A stretch of DNA of 53,171 nt from a virus. A program made the position numbers and the translations under genes. This document shows, piece by piece, positions 8,308-15,624 of the stretch. Where the stretch lies: IMG/VR virus record IMGVR_UViG_3300032308_000975, positions 1 through 53,171 of that record; one strand, 5' to 3'. How positions within the stretch are numbered: the stretch's first letter is position 1; each line of letters opens with the position of its first letter. The notes below the pieces were generated by a model. The model was not told where the DNA came from. It was given only the letters and a program-made list of their open reading frames with translations, and searched no databases.

Positions 8308-8784
8308 TTATAGAACTGCTGTGATTTCTGTTAATACAAGGATATCAGCAGAAGAATCGTTTTCTATATACCATTTATATTTCTTTTGATTATGGTTAGT
8401 AGTTGCGTTTGAATCTTCTGAATTCCAAAGACTGCTAGCAGAATTTAACACAGGCACTGTAGGAAAACCAACAGCCACTCTACGTGTGATTTTTGAAATA
8501 GCTACAGGACTATTGGCATTGCCTCCTACATATCCTTCCATGCGCATTTCTCCTGCAGCGTTAGGTGTTGTATCGACTAGTTTACAGACTTTGTAGTTTG
8601 CTGGTGTAGCGATGTCGCCTACTCTGGCAACAACAAAAGTTCTTGCTCCGCGTTGCTTGATAATAACACCGTCTGTTCTTAGTGAAGAACCGTCATAGAA
8701 ATCTACTCTAATACCTGTTGTGGCGCCTGCGCCTGTGCCGATGACTTTGTCACCGTTTACATCTTTAAATAATGGACGTCCCAT
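8308..8784 (-). CDS. Conserved small structural protein (158 aa)
   Basis: A 158-residue protein starting MGRPLFKDVNGDKVIGTG with a strong AAGGAG ribosome site. It is mostly beta-strand and ends in a short strand (SSADILVLTEITAVL). I do not recognise a named family with confidence. It is the first gene after the late motif at 8869-8878 and the head-gene terminator, and has a leader of about 75 bases with small hairpins, as if it were strongly expressed late. Candidates are a head decoration protein or a small fiber component. Confidence 0.55.
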   Translation of the reverse strand: MGRPLFKDVNGDKVIGTGAGATTGIRVDFYDGSSLRTDGVIIKQRGARTFVVARVGDIATPANYKVCKLVDTTPNAAGEMRMEGYVGGNANSPVAISKITRRVAVGFPTVPVLNSASSLWNSEDSNATTNHNQKKYKWYIENDSSADILVLTEITAVL

Positions 8785-8868
8785 TTGTTTTCTCCTTATG
8801 TTGACGTTCTAGGTCTACGCTGCGGGTTACAGCATAAGTCCGCCCAATGCGGCTCTCATTTAGACAAA

Positions 8869-8878
8869 GTATTTATCC
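8869..8878 (-). promoter_or_regulatory. Late promoter-like motif GATAAATACT
   Basis: Minus-strand GATAAATACT, the same 10 bases as at 18564-18573. The stop codon (TAA, 8875-8873) of the upstream 96-codon frame lies inside the motif. Transcription would start near 8862 and serve the genes from 8784 leftwards. Confidence 0.55.
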
Positions 8879-9142
8879 TTGACTGAGCATAGCCATAAGC
8901 TCTAGTTTTTCAACTGTGGCTAATACTCTATTGATATTGTCTATGGCCTGCTGTTGCTGTTCTAAATAACTTTTTTTCTTAGTCTGTCTTAAAAAAACTC
9001 CGGCCGTAGAATGGTCTTGTATGAATTTTTCTATGATTTTCTCTATTTGTATTATATCATGAGAAAACATAGGAAATCGTTTTCTCCATAAAGAAAACTG
9101 TTTTCTAAGTTCAGGAAAATCTCGTTCGCTTTCTATTCTCAT
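8873..9142 (-). CDS. Small helical protein of unknown function
   Basis: A frame of 89 codons from the ATG at 9142 (MRIESERDFPELRKQF); it can be extended to a TTG at 9163, but that lies inside the terminator hairpin of the major capsid gene and has no ribosome site. The ATG also lacks a clear ribosome site, so the start is uncertain. The protein is charged and helical, with a likely coiled coil in the second half (QQQAIDNINRVLATVEKLEL). Its place between the capsid protein and the next late promoter suggests a small head or regulatory protein; nothing more can be said. Confidence 0.55.
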   Translation of the reverse strand: MRIESERDFPELRKQFSLWRKRFPMFSHDIIQIEKIIEKFIQDHSTAGVFLRQTKKKSYLEQQQQAIDNINRVLATVEKLELMAMLSQG

Positions 9143-9161
9143 GAAGGTATTTAAGTCAAAC

Positions 9162-9185
9162 AAAAAGGGCCTTGCGGCCCTTTTT
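9162..9185 (-). terminator. Rho-independent terminator after the major capsid gene
   Basis: A perfect 10-base-pair palindrome AAAAAGGGCC / GGCCCTTTTT around a 4-base loop, 26 bases after the capsid gene stop. The T-run follows the stem on both strands, so it works in either direction. It ends the head operon. Confidence 0.9.
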
Positions 9186-9210
9186 GAACTTTTGCTATTA
9201 AAGTCAGCGA

Positions 9211-10380
9211 TTAAGCAAACTTCAAGTTAGCTGTTGTAACAGCAACTTTAGCTAGGTAGTCAGCTGCGTTACCTAGAGAAGAAGCTGTGTTTGTCAACTC
9301 AACATAACCATAACGTGTCATGAATGATACGACTGGTTCGAAAGTTGATGGATCTAACACAACACCACTGCTCATCAATGGAATGTATGGGCAGTAGAAT
9401 GCTGGTGCGTCAGACTCAGAAGAGCCTTTGTAACCGATTAGAACATCATCAGCTGTAGCATAACCGTTTACATATACCTTCATTGCGCTGTTCAATGTAC
9501 CAACGAACTTGGTGTTTGTTGGAGCTTCGAATGTGCCTTCTGTTGTACGAGCAAATGCGCTTGTAGTAGCAGACTGAAGAATTGTTAATGTTGTTGGTGA
9601 AACAACAGCATAGTTACCAGCACCACGACGTGTACGCTGAGCGATCAAGTTAGCAGCACGGTTGATTTGAACAGCTAAAGCAGCATGCTCGTCACCAACG
9701 AATGTTGCTGTACCAGATACAGCGGACTGATCGTATGTTAATACTGTACCAGCTAGGTTAGATAATGAAGCGATAACTTCTTGATCGATTTCAGCTGTGA
9801 TCTCTTGTGCTAGAGCAGCCATGATTTCTGCTTCGATGTCAATGCCCTGTTGAGCTTGTGCATCTTGAGCAGCTTCAAAAGTCCAGCGAGCAGACAATTT
9901 ACGTGTCTTAGCTTCAACTGTTTGCTTTAGAATCTGGATGCTTAGTCTGTTACCAGCAACACCTTCAAGAGCGGCTGTAGAAGCTGCCTTGTCGCTTGCT
10001 GCACCAGAATAGCCTTCAGCGATCTTAAATGGGCTTAGTGCCTCATCGCCAGCTGTTGTATCAGTACCACTTGTGCTGTTAAAGCTATCAGCATAACGAA
10101 CACGTAGAGTATGGATCTGACCAACTGGACCAGTCATTGGCTGTACGCCTACCAACTCGTTAGCGATAACGGTTGGCATAACACGTCTGATTACTGGTAG
10201 AATGACGCGATTTAGTGTTGCAACGTTGCCAGCGGAAGTAGCACCAGCGGTAGCACTCTCTGCAAGATACTTACGGGTATTCTCTAGAGTAGTAGCCATA
10301 ACTGTACGCTTGTTACCTTGAAGACCTTCTAAAAGGGCCTCTTTGGTTTCCGACCAGCGTGACTCGAGTAGTTGTGACAT
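9211..10380 (-). CDS. 23: Major capsid protein (gp23 family)
   Basis: Residues about 45-105 contain VATLNRVILPVIRRVMPTVI and NELVGVQPMTGPVGQIHTLR, the most conserved block of T4-type major capsid proteins. The C-terminus (VSFMTRYGYVELTNTASSL) also fits. At 389 residues it is much shorter than T4 gp23 (521), so an insertion domain is probably reduced. In T4 the protein is trimmed by gp21 after a Leu/Ile-x-Glu motif; here LAE at residues 39-41, just before SATAGATSA, is the best candidate. AAGGAG precedes the ATG. It is co-transcribed with scaffold and protease genes and followed by a strong terminator, consistent with very high late expression. Confidence 0.95.
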   Translation of the reverse strand: MSQLLESRWSETKEALLEGLQGNKRTVMATTLENTRKYLAESATAGATSAGNVATLNRVILPVIRRVMPTVIANELVGVQPMTGPVGQIHTLRVRYADSFNSTSGTDTTAGDEALSPFKIAEGYSGAASDKAASTAALEGVAGNRLSIQILKQTVEAKTRKLSARWTFEAAQDAQAQQGIDIEAEIMAALAQEITAEIDQEVIASLSNLAGTVLTYDQSAVSGTATFVGDEHAALAVQINRAANLIAQRTRRGAGNYAVVSPTTLTILQSATTSAFARTTEGTFEAPTNTKFVGTLNSAMKVYVNGYATADDVLIGYKGSSESDAPAFYCPYIPLMSSGVVLDPSTFEPVVSFMTRYGYVELTNTASSLGNAADYLAKVAVTTANLKFA

Positions 10381-10391
10381 TGTAGTTCTCC

Positions 10392-11537
10392 TTAAACTTT
10401 TAGTCCCGCAAGCCTGCGGATGTCAAATATTTCAGCGGTTTTTTCTTCACCGCCAATTTGTTGTGCCTGCTTATCGCCTGTAACCACTTCCTTTTGTGAT
10501 ACTGGAGCTGGTTCTGCTGCCTCTGTTAATGCCTGTTTTTTCTGTTGTACACCACCATCCATAACAGCTGGTAGGTACTTGTCATATGCTGTGGTTAGCT
10601 TTTCTGTTTGAACAGATTCTAGCAATTCCTTCATAATGGAACGCTTGTCTCCGCTCAATGGTCCTAGTAGTTCGCTCATAATTTCTTTACGTTCTGCTAG
10701 GTCTTTAGCTACCTTCAGCTGTGTTTCTCTGCTTTCTACGAGCTTCTGAGTATCAGCAACAATCTTAGCTGCTTCAGCAAGTTCTTGCTCTTTCTGAGCA
10801 ACAACTTTCAACAACTTAGCTGTTTCTGATTTCTCATTGAGATGACTCGCAGCATATTCGCTGGCGAAACTTTCAAAGATTCTACGACCGAAGTCATTCT
10901 TACGTGCTTGCTCGATGTCTTCTTTGAGTTGTGTCATTTCGCGGTGGATGCCGCTTGTAATGGCTGACTCAACGACTTTGGCGCTCTTAGAAATAAATGC
11001 ATTCTTTAGAGCATCAAATTTTTCTCTGCTTTCTTTGATTAGACGAACCTTGGTTTCAGCAAGGTCTTTCTTATCGCTGTGGAACTCAGCAATTTCTTTT
11101 GCCAGAGCGTCAACGATAAATGATTCTAATTTAGCAACGTTAGATGCTACAGCTTTGCGATCTTCGTGTAATTCGGACAATTCTTTCTGTAGTTGACGTA
11201 GAACAAATGACTCCATTGCGGCAGTATCGTTCTTCATCTTAGCTACATACTTGGCACGAGCTTCAACTAGTCCTTGGCGGTCTTCTGCGAATTCTGTTAG
11301 TTCTGCTGTTAAGCGATCTACTAACATATTTTCTACAGCTTCGGCCATAACTGACTTGTCATGCTCATATTTTTGTGCGAATTCTTCACGAAGTTCAGCA
11401 GATAGTTGCTCACGCAACTCTTCTGTAACTTGTTCACGGTTTTCCTGAATCTTTGCTTGCCATGCGGTTTCAATCTCCGATTTGATTTCCTCGGAAATCA
11501 CATTGTTCTCGAACAATTGTTTAACGATGTCTAGCAT
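10392..11537 (-). CDS. 22: Prohead core scaffold protein (gp22 family)
   Basis: A 381-residue, highly charged, almost wholly helical protein with long coiled coils (residues about 20-270), as expected of the T4-type inner scaffold that shapes the prohead and is then degraded by gp21. Three or four internal repeats of the pattern LxxELxEhxxDRxxhxxxxxKh are visible (TAELTEFAEDRQGLVEARAK, LQKELSELHEDRKAVASNVA, AKEIAEFHSDKKDLAETKVR). The C-terminus (AEIFDIRRLAGLKV) is of the conserved kind that contacts the shell. It lies between gp21 and gp23 with 11-12 base gaps and has TAGGAGA before its ATG. Confidence 0.9.
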   Translation of the reverse strand: MLDIVKQLFENNVISEEIKSEIETAWQAKIQENREQVTEELREQLSAELREEFAQKYEHDKSVMAEAVENMLVDRLTAELTEFAEDRQGLVEARAKYVAKMKNDTAAMESFVLRQLQKELSELHEDRKAVASNVAKLESFIVDALAKEIAEFHSDKKDLAETKVRLIKESREKFDALKNAFISKSAKVVESAITSGIHREMTQLKEDIEQARKNDFGRRIFESFASEYAASHLNEKSETAKLLKVVAQKEQELAEAAKIVADTQKLVESRETQLKVAKDLAERKEIMSELLGPLSGDKRSIMKELLESVQTEKLTTAYDKYLPAVMDGGVQQKKQALTEAAEPAPVSQKEVVTGDKQAQQIGGEEKTAEIFDIRRLAGLKV

Positions 11538-11549
11538 GTGATTCTCCTA

Positions 11550-12179
11550 TTATTTGAGTCCTGAGATTATTTTTCTCAGACTCTCTGCTATGTACATTTG
11601 TGCCTTTGCGTCGCCTTGTACTTCTTTTGCTGTTATAAATGCCTTGTATCCACCTTTATTATTCATAAGATGTTCATAAACTGGTGTTGGGTATGCTCCC
11701 GGGGCGGAAGGTTGTGCTACTACGTCAACAGTGATAATTTCAAAACCTTTGACATTACCACCGCTATCTACTTCGCCAGAGCCTCTTGATGAAACTCCCA
11801 ACTTTACTCCTGATTCCAACATAGTTTGGACTAATTGTCCCATAGGTGTTGGAATTAATTTTAGTTTTCCGTAGCCGTTTGGACCGTCCATCCACATTTT
11901 AGTAATCATGTGTGACACACGGTCTAGGTTAATTTTCAAATCCTGCGGATGATCAACTTCCCCTAGCACGGAGTAACCACCAGAGATCTGTTCGTTGAGC
12001 GTCTTGACAGCCCTGCCAATTTCCTGAGAAGAATAAACACGCTGATTCGCATTACGGATATCTCCTTGAATGCAAATGCCGTTTAAATGCAAGGACTTTT
12101 TACCGTCCTTGCCTTCCTCGCTCTCCAAGACAATCTGTGCCTGGTCAAAACTCAAATGTTCTGATAGGGTGGTTTTCAT
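11550..12179 (-). CDS. 21: Prohead core protease (gp21 family)
   Basis: A 209-residue protein matching the T4 prohead protease family, a serine protease that cuts scaffold and capsid proteins during head maturation. The expected histidine lies in VLGEVDHPQ (His77) and the serine in LGVSSRGSG (Ser130/131), followed by the conserved GFEIITVDVVAQPSAPGA block. The family normally cleaves after (L/I)xE; such sites occur in gp22, gp23 and the acidic core protein next to it. Length is close to T4 gp21 (212). It stands in the usual order just ahead of gp22. Confidence 0.93.
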   Translation of the reverse strand: MKTTLSEHLSFDQAQIVLESEEGKDGKKSLHLNGICIQGDIRNANQRVYSSQEIGRAVKTLNEQISGGYSVLGEVDHPQDLKINLDRVSHMITKMWMDGPNGYGKLKLIPTPMGQLVQTMLESGVKLGVSSRGSGEVDSGGNVKGFEIITVDVVAQPSAPGAYPTPVYEHLMNNKGGYKAFITAKEVQGDAKAQMYIAESLRKIISGLK

Positions 12180-12188
12180 CTTTACCTA

Positions 12189-12974
12189 TTACCTACGACC
12201 ACGGAAAAGACTTGCTGTATTGTCAGCTTGCTCAGCAGCACCTTTCTTTTCAGCACCATGGCCTGATTCTTTCTTCAAGCTATCTGCTGCTTTGCCGCCT
12301 GGAACGTTGACATTACCTGATTTCATATCCTGTGCTTTATTACCTGCTAGGCCGCCTGCTGTGCCTTTAGAAGCTTCTTTTGCTTCTTCGGCTTGAGCGA
12401 TGTTGCTAGCTGAGCCACCCATGTCGTTTTTACCTGCTACTGGGCTAGCTTTGTGATCAGCTTTTTCGCCGGCACCTTTCTTTTCTGCGCCGTGACCTGC
12501 TGGAACTTTTTCTACATATTCACGAACTGTTTCTAGCTCTGGCTCGATAGAATCTTTCATTTCTTCGTCGCCCATTTCTTCGCTGTCGTCACCTTTTAGC
12601 TCGTCAAATTTAGCTTGTAGTTCGTCAACGATAGCGTCTAGATCTTGAAAAAGCTCTTCTTCGCTTTTTTCTTCCATGTCATCGTCGCCGCCCATTTCGT
12701 CGCCCATTTCTGCTTCTGAATCTAATTCAGCAGCTAGGTCGTCAGTAGGATCAGCTTCTAGAGCTACTTCTTCGAAGTCCTCTTCAACTTCTTCGTCTTT
12801 TTCTTCGTCTTTTTCTTCGTCACTTTCTTCAGCGATTTCGCTTTCGATTAGACCTTCGTAGATTTCACGTGATTTTGCTACTACGTAATCGTGGAAAAGC
12901 TCTTCGGCTTTTTGTTGCTCGTCATTAACGAGATGCTCGAGCATCTGCTCGATCAAAGTATTCTTTTCTGCCAT
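12189..12974 (-). CDS. 67: Acidic prohead core protein (gp67-like, enlarged)
   Basis: Residues 1-75 (TLIEQMLEHLVNDEQQKAEE, then a helical stretch ending in long Glu/Asp runs) follow the layout of the 80-residue T4 gp67: a short helix pair, then an acidic tail. This protein is 261 residues, over three times longer. Residues about 75-135 add further acidic segments, and the rest is Gly/Ala/Lys-rich with a duplicated motif, GHGAEKKGAGEKADHKAS and GHGAEKKGAAEQADNTAS. Core proteins of this type fill the prohead and are cut to peptides by gp21. AAGGAG precedes the ATG, and a late promoter-like motif lies at 13009-13016. Confidence 0.7.
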   Translation of the reverse strand: MAEKNTLIEQMLEHLVNDEQQKAEELFHDYVVAKSREIYEGLIESEIAEESDEEKDEEKDEEVEEDFEEVALEADPTDDLAAELDSEAEMGDEMGGDDDMEEKSEEELFQDLDAIVDELQAKFDELKGDDSEEMGDEEMKDSIEPELETVREYVEKVPAGHGAEKKGAGEKADHKASPVAGKNDMGGSASNIAQAEEAKEASKGTAGGLAGNKAQDMKSGNVNVPGGKAADSLKKESGHGAEKKGAAEQADNTASLFRGRR

Positions 12975-13008
12975 GTTGTATTCTCCTTAGATGGTTAGGC
13001 TGTCGTTT

Positions 13009-13016
13009 TATTTACT
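13009..13016 (-). promoter_or_regulatory. Late promoter-like motif AGTAAATA
   Basis: Minus-strand AGTAAATA in the 62-base gap ahead of the acidic core protein, protease, scaffold and capsid genes. Transcription would begin near 13000, leaving a short leader with a good ribosome site. Confidence 0.4.
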
Positions 13017-13036
13017 ACAGTTTTATTAAATCACCG

Positions 13037-13687
13037 TTAAATGGTAGTTTTTTGAGCATTTTGTTCTGAATAACTATTGATCGGAAATCTTTTAACAAAA
13101 TCCTCAAAAACCAAGTGTTTTAAATTAGGAAGGTTAGCACCTAGTCTATCAGGAACAAATCCACCTGCTTCTATTACTCGGTAAAAATTTATAGTTTTAT
13201 ATTCTTTAATGACTTTTTCTGTTTGGCTGAGCCAGTTTCCGTGATATGTAGCAGCATCTGTGCTCTTTTTATAGTTAAATGTATCAGCATAAACATTGTT
13301 AAATCTGCCTGCTACACCCATATAATCAAAGCCTAGTATATAAATTTCCTTGTGTCCTTGATTACAAGCCAGCCAAAGTGCTGTGGGTCCTGAACTCCAT
13401 CCTTTGTGCGGATTGAAAAAATTTACTCCTGTCTTAACAGTGATACCTTTATTAGGGTTGGTCCATACTTGATTTTGTTTATGATATCCTGTAGCCACTA
13501 TTTCGTTGACCATTTTAACGTCAACTGCTACTAGATAGTGTGGAGTAAATTCTCTATACACAGCATTACAGGCGTAAACTGTGCCTATTCCTAAAAGTTC
13601 TTTGGAATCTATGGATAATCTGCTGCGGCCGTTACCTAATACAAAGGCTGTATTATGCCGGTTGTTCTTGCTGTGGTGGTTGTCCAT
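13037..13687 (-). CDS. DUF115/MptE-like protein in head gene cluster
   Basis: A 216-residue protein. Residues 14-30 (AFVLGNGRSRLSIDSKEL) form a glycine-rich nucleotide-binding-like loop, and residues about 112-140 (GWSSGPTALWLACNQGHKEI, then YILGFDY) are typical of the DUF115 group, which includes MptE-like pterin diphosphokinases, flagellin glycosylation factors and sialyltransferase-like proteins. The assignment rests on motif memory only. The start at 13687 overlaps the upstream gene by 35 bases in another frame, and the conserved part begins 13 residues in. A nucleotide-sugar or pterin-related role, or a lost-activity relative, are all possible. Confidence 0.6.
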   Translation of the reverse strand: MDNHHSKNNRHNTAFVLGNGRSRLSIDSKELLGIGTVYACNAVYREFTPHYLVAVDVKMVNEIVATGYHKQNQVWTNPNKGITVKTGVNFFNPHKGWSSGPTALWLACNQGHKEIYILGFDYMGVAGRFNNVYADTFNYKKSTDAATYHGNWLSQTEKVIKEYKTINFYRVIEAGGFVPDRLGANLPNLKHLVFEDFVKRFPINSYSEQNAQKTTI

Positions 13688-13898
13688 ACATCTGCTTGAT
13701 AAAATCTAATTCGCTTTCTGCTTCCATTTCGTGAGATTCTGAAGCCATTCTTAATTTATTAATTTGGCCAAGAGTGAGTCGAACTTTGCGACTATCTTTG
13801 CGTTTTAACACATCAGAGTCGCTGGAATTTTCGTAGCGTCGATCCACAGCGATCTCGCTAGAATTGTTGGAATAATAAATGAATTCATTAAGCAGCAT
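13653..13898 (-). CDS. Small charged protein following the portal gene
   Basis: An 81-residue protein (MLLNEFIYYSNNSSEIAVDR) with a basic middle (KRKDSRKVRLTLGQINKLRM), an acidic helix (SESHEMEAESELDFIKQMYG) and a Gln/Pro tail. It starts 15 bases after the portal stop and overlaps the next gene. A small protein in this place is common in T4-like phages, where small prohead core proteins lie between portal and protease, but I cannot match it to one. A late-promoter-like GATAAATAT lies only 5 bases upstream of its ATG and there is no clear ribosome site, so the start is less sure. Confidence 0.65.
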   Translation of the reverse strand: MLLNEFIYYSNNSSEIAVDRRYENSSDSDVLKRKDSRKVRLTLGQINKLRMASESHEMEAESELDFIKQMYGQPPQQEQPA

Positions 13899-13902
13899 AA
13901 GG

Positions 13903-13911
13903 ATATTTATC
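13903..13911 (-). promoter_or_regulatory. Possible late promoter GATAAATAT
   Basis: Minus-strand GATAAATAT between the portal gene and the 81-residue protein. The predicted start of transcription would fall at or inside that gene's first codon, so it would serve the genes further left or be a chance match. Confidence 0.25.
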
Positions 13912-13913
13912 GT

Positions 13914-15611
13914 TTATGCTGCAGGAGCTGCAGCCTCGCCGCCTTCGGCACCTTGTTCGGCAGCAGCGGCCATGTCAGCGGGAGCTTCTGCGGTTTGTTC
14001 AGCAGCATCGGCTGCGATTCCTCCCGGTGTTACTCCTGCTGATCTTAATTCGCTTCCTGAATCTGCAGGGGGTTTAAGAGCAGAAGCGTTTTCTTCTCTC
14101 CATAAACGTTCGTTTTCTGTGATTTCTTCCTGTGTCAGTCCTAGGAATCTCTTCATACCAAATCTCTTGCTGAGATACGGTATCTGTACAATCTGAGAAT
14201 ATGTAGCTGCTCTAGCTGTGTCTAGCTCTGCTTGACGATAAGCCGCAAAGTTCTGTGGAGTGTTGAACTTTAATTCAAATAGGCTATTGTCAATATTAAT
14301 GCCTTGGCTGTTTAACCAAATTTTAAATTCTTGATCGAATGTTTCGCTGATGTTGCTCTGCAGACGCTTACAGTATTCATTGAAACGCAGTTCTTGAATG
14401 TAGGCTGTGCCAACTTTACCGTCAGCAACTGTATTTGAAGCTTCTTCAATACCTGTGGGCAAATAGGCTGCTGGAATTCTTAAAGCACGGAACAGCTTAT
14501 TAGTAAAAAAGCGTAAGTCTGTGATTTCACCAAGGTTTGTACCGCCTGCTAGCGTGTCAACTTTTGATCCGCGACCTTCTGCGGTCTGAGGAAAGAAATA
14601 ATCTTCATTGGTACTTAACGGATTATAGCTAGAATCGATTACTGATGTGCCACCACCTGTTGATGATGGAATACGGCGTTGTTGGATTTCATTTTTAACA
14701 CGTTCAACGAAAGCCATGGCCATATGTGCTGGCATATTACCTACGTCGACGTAGAATATTCTACGCTCAGGAGCACGTTGTACTCGATAGATAATAATAG
14801 CATCTTCAAGCAGTTCTTTCTGCTTGTAGACTTTAAACACTGATTCAAGAATTGAATTACCAAAAGGATAGTTGTTATCTAATCCTTCAGAAAGACTAAT
14901 ATGTATCATGTGCTTGGCATCTACAGTAACTTCATTTGTAGAATTTTGGAATCTAGTTCCTGGCGGTCTAGCAGCATCTCCAACAAAGCCTCGACCGAAG
15001 CCGCCACCGCTGGTATAACTGCTAGTGCCGCTTGGTGCGGTATTCATTGTTCCATGGGGTGTTACTGCTACTAAATTTTTAAAGTTAAAATTAAAATCTC
15101 TGATTACATACTGTTCAGGAATCTTTCCTTCACTTTCGTTTACAATAACTTTACTGACCTTAGCAGAATCCACATGAAGCCATTTTTTTGTCTGTGGATC
15201 TCTGATGAAAAAACAATCTCCGTATTTGAATGTATTACGGACGATTCTAAAAATTCTGTTTTCGAACTGCTGTATTTTATTCCATTTTTGTAGACTGTCT
15301 TTGAGTATTTTTACTTCAGTAGAAGTAGGATTACCTCTGAAAAACATGTGGAATGGGGTGGAATTTTCTTTATCTTTCTGTGTACAGAACTCAGCTAGAA
15401 TATCTAGAGCAGCATTAATTTCTGAATCCATATCCATGGTATCATACTGCATGTAGCGTTCGACGCGGTTTGGAGCACCAGCATAGACATCTGGCAAATA
15501 ACTAGAATAGTTTGCTCTAGCCGGCCCTGGTCGCAGACCGTTGCCTAACGGACTAAACGTACTGCTCTTATTACTGACTTCTACTGGTGTAAAGTATTTT
15601 TTCCAAGACAT
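13914..15611 (-). CDS. 20: Portal vertex protein (gp20 family)
   Basis: A 565-residue protein with T4-type portal features: MDMDSEINAALDILAEFCTQ near the start, FRIVRNTFKYGDCFFIRDP, the ERRIFYVDVGNMPAHMAMAF block, and IPAAYLPTGIEEASNTVADG in the second half. Twelve copies form the ring through which DNA enters and leaves the head and which starts prohead assembly. Length is near T4 gp20 (524); the extra part is an Ala/Glu/Pro-rich tail of about 60 residues. It is the first of the head genes and lies 13 bases after the tape-measure-like gene, so it is probably read through from the promoter near 18570. Confidence 0.95.
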   Translation of the reverse strand: MSWKKYFTPVEVSNKSSTFSPLGNGLRPGPARANYSSYLPDVYAGAPNRVERYMQYDTMDMDSEINAALDILAEFCTQKDKENSTPFHMFFRGNPTSTEVKILKDSLQKWNKIQQFENRIFRIVRNTFKYGDCFFIRDPQTKKWLHVDSAKVSKVIVNESEGKIPEQYVIRDFNFNFKNLVAVTPHGTMNTAPSGTSSYTSGGGFGRGFVGDAARPPGTRFQNSTNEVTVDAKHMIHISLSEGLDNNYPFGNSILESVFKVYKQKELLEDAIIIYRVQRAPERRIFYVDVGNMPAHMAMAFVERVKNEIQQRRIPSSTGGGTSVIDSSYNPLSTNEDYFFPQTAEGRGSKVDTLAGGTNLGEITDLRFFTNKLFRALRIPAAYLPTGIEEASNTVADGKVGTAYIQELRFNEYCKRLQSNISETFDQEFKIWLNSQGINIDNSLFELKFNTPQNFAAYRQAELDTARAATYSQIVQIPYLSKRFGMKRFLGLTQEEITENERLWREENASALKPPADSGSELRSAGVTPGGIAADAAEQTAEAPADMAAAAEQGAEGGEAAAPAA

Positions 15612-15624
15612 TTAAATTATCCAA

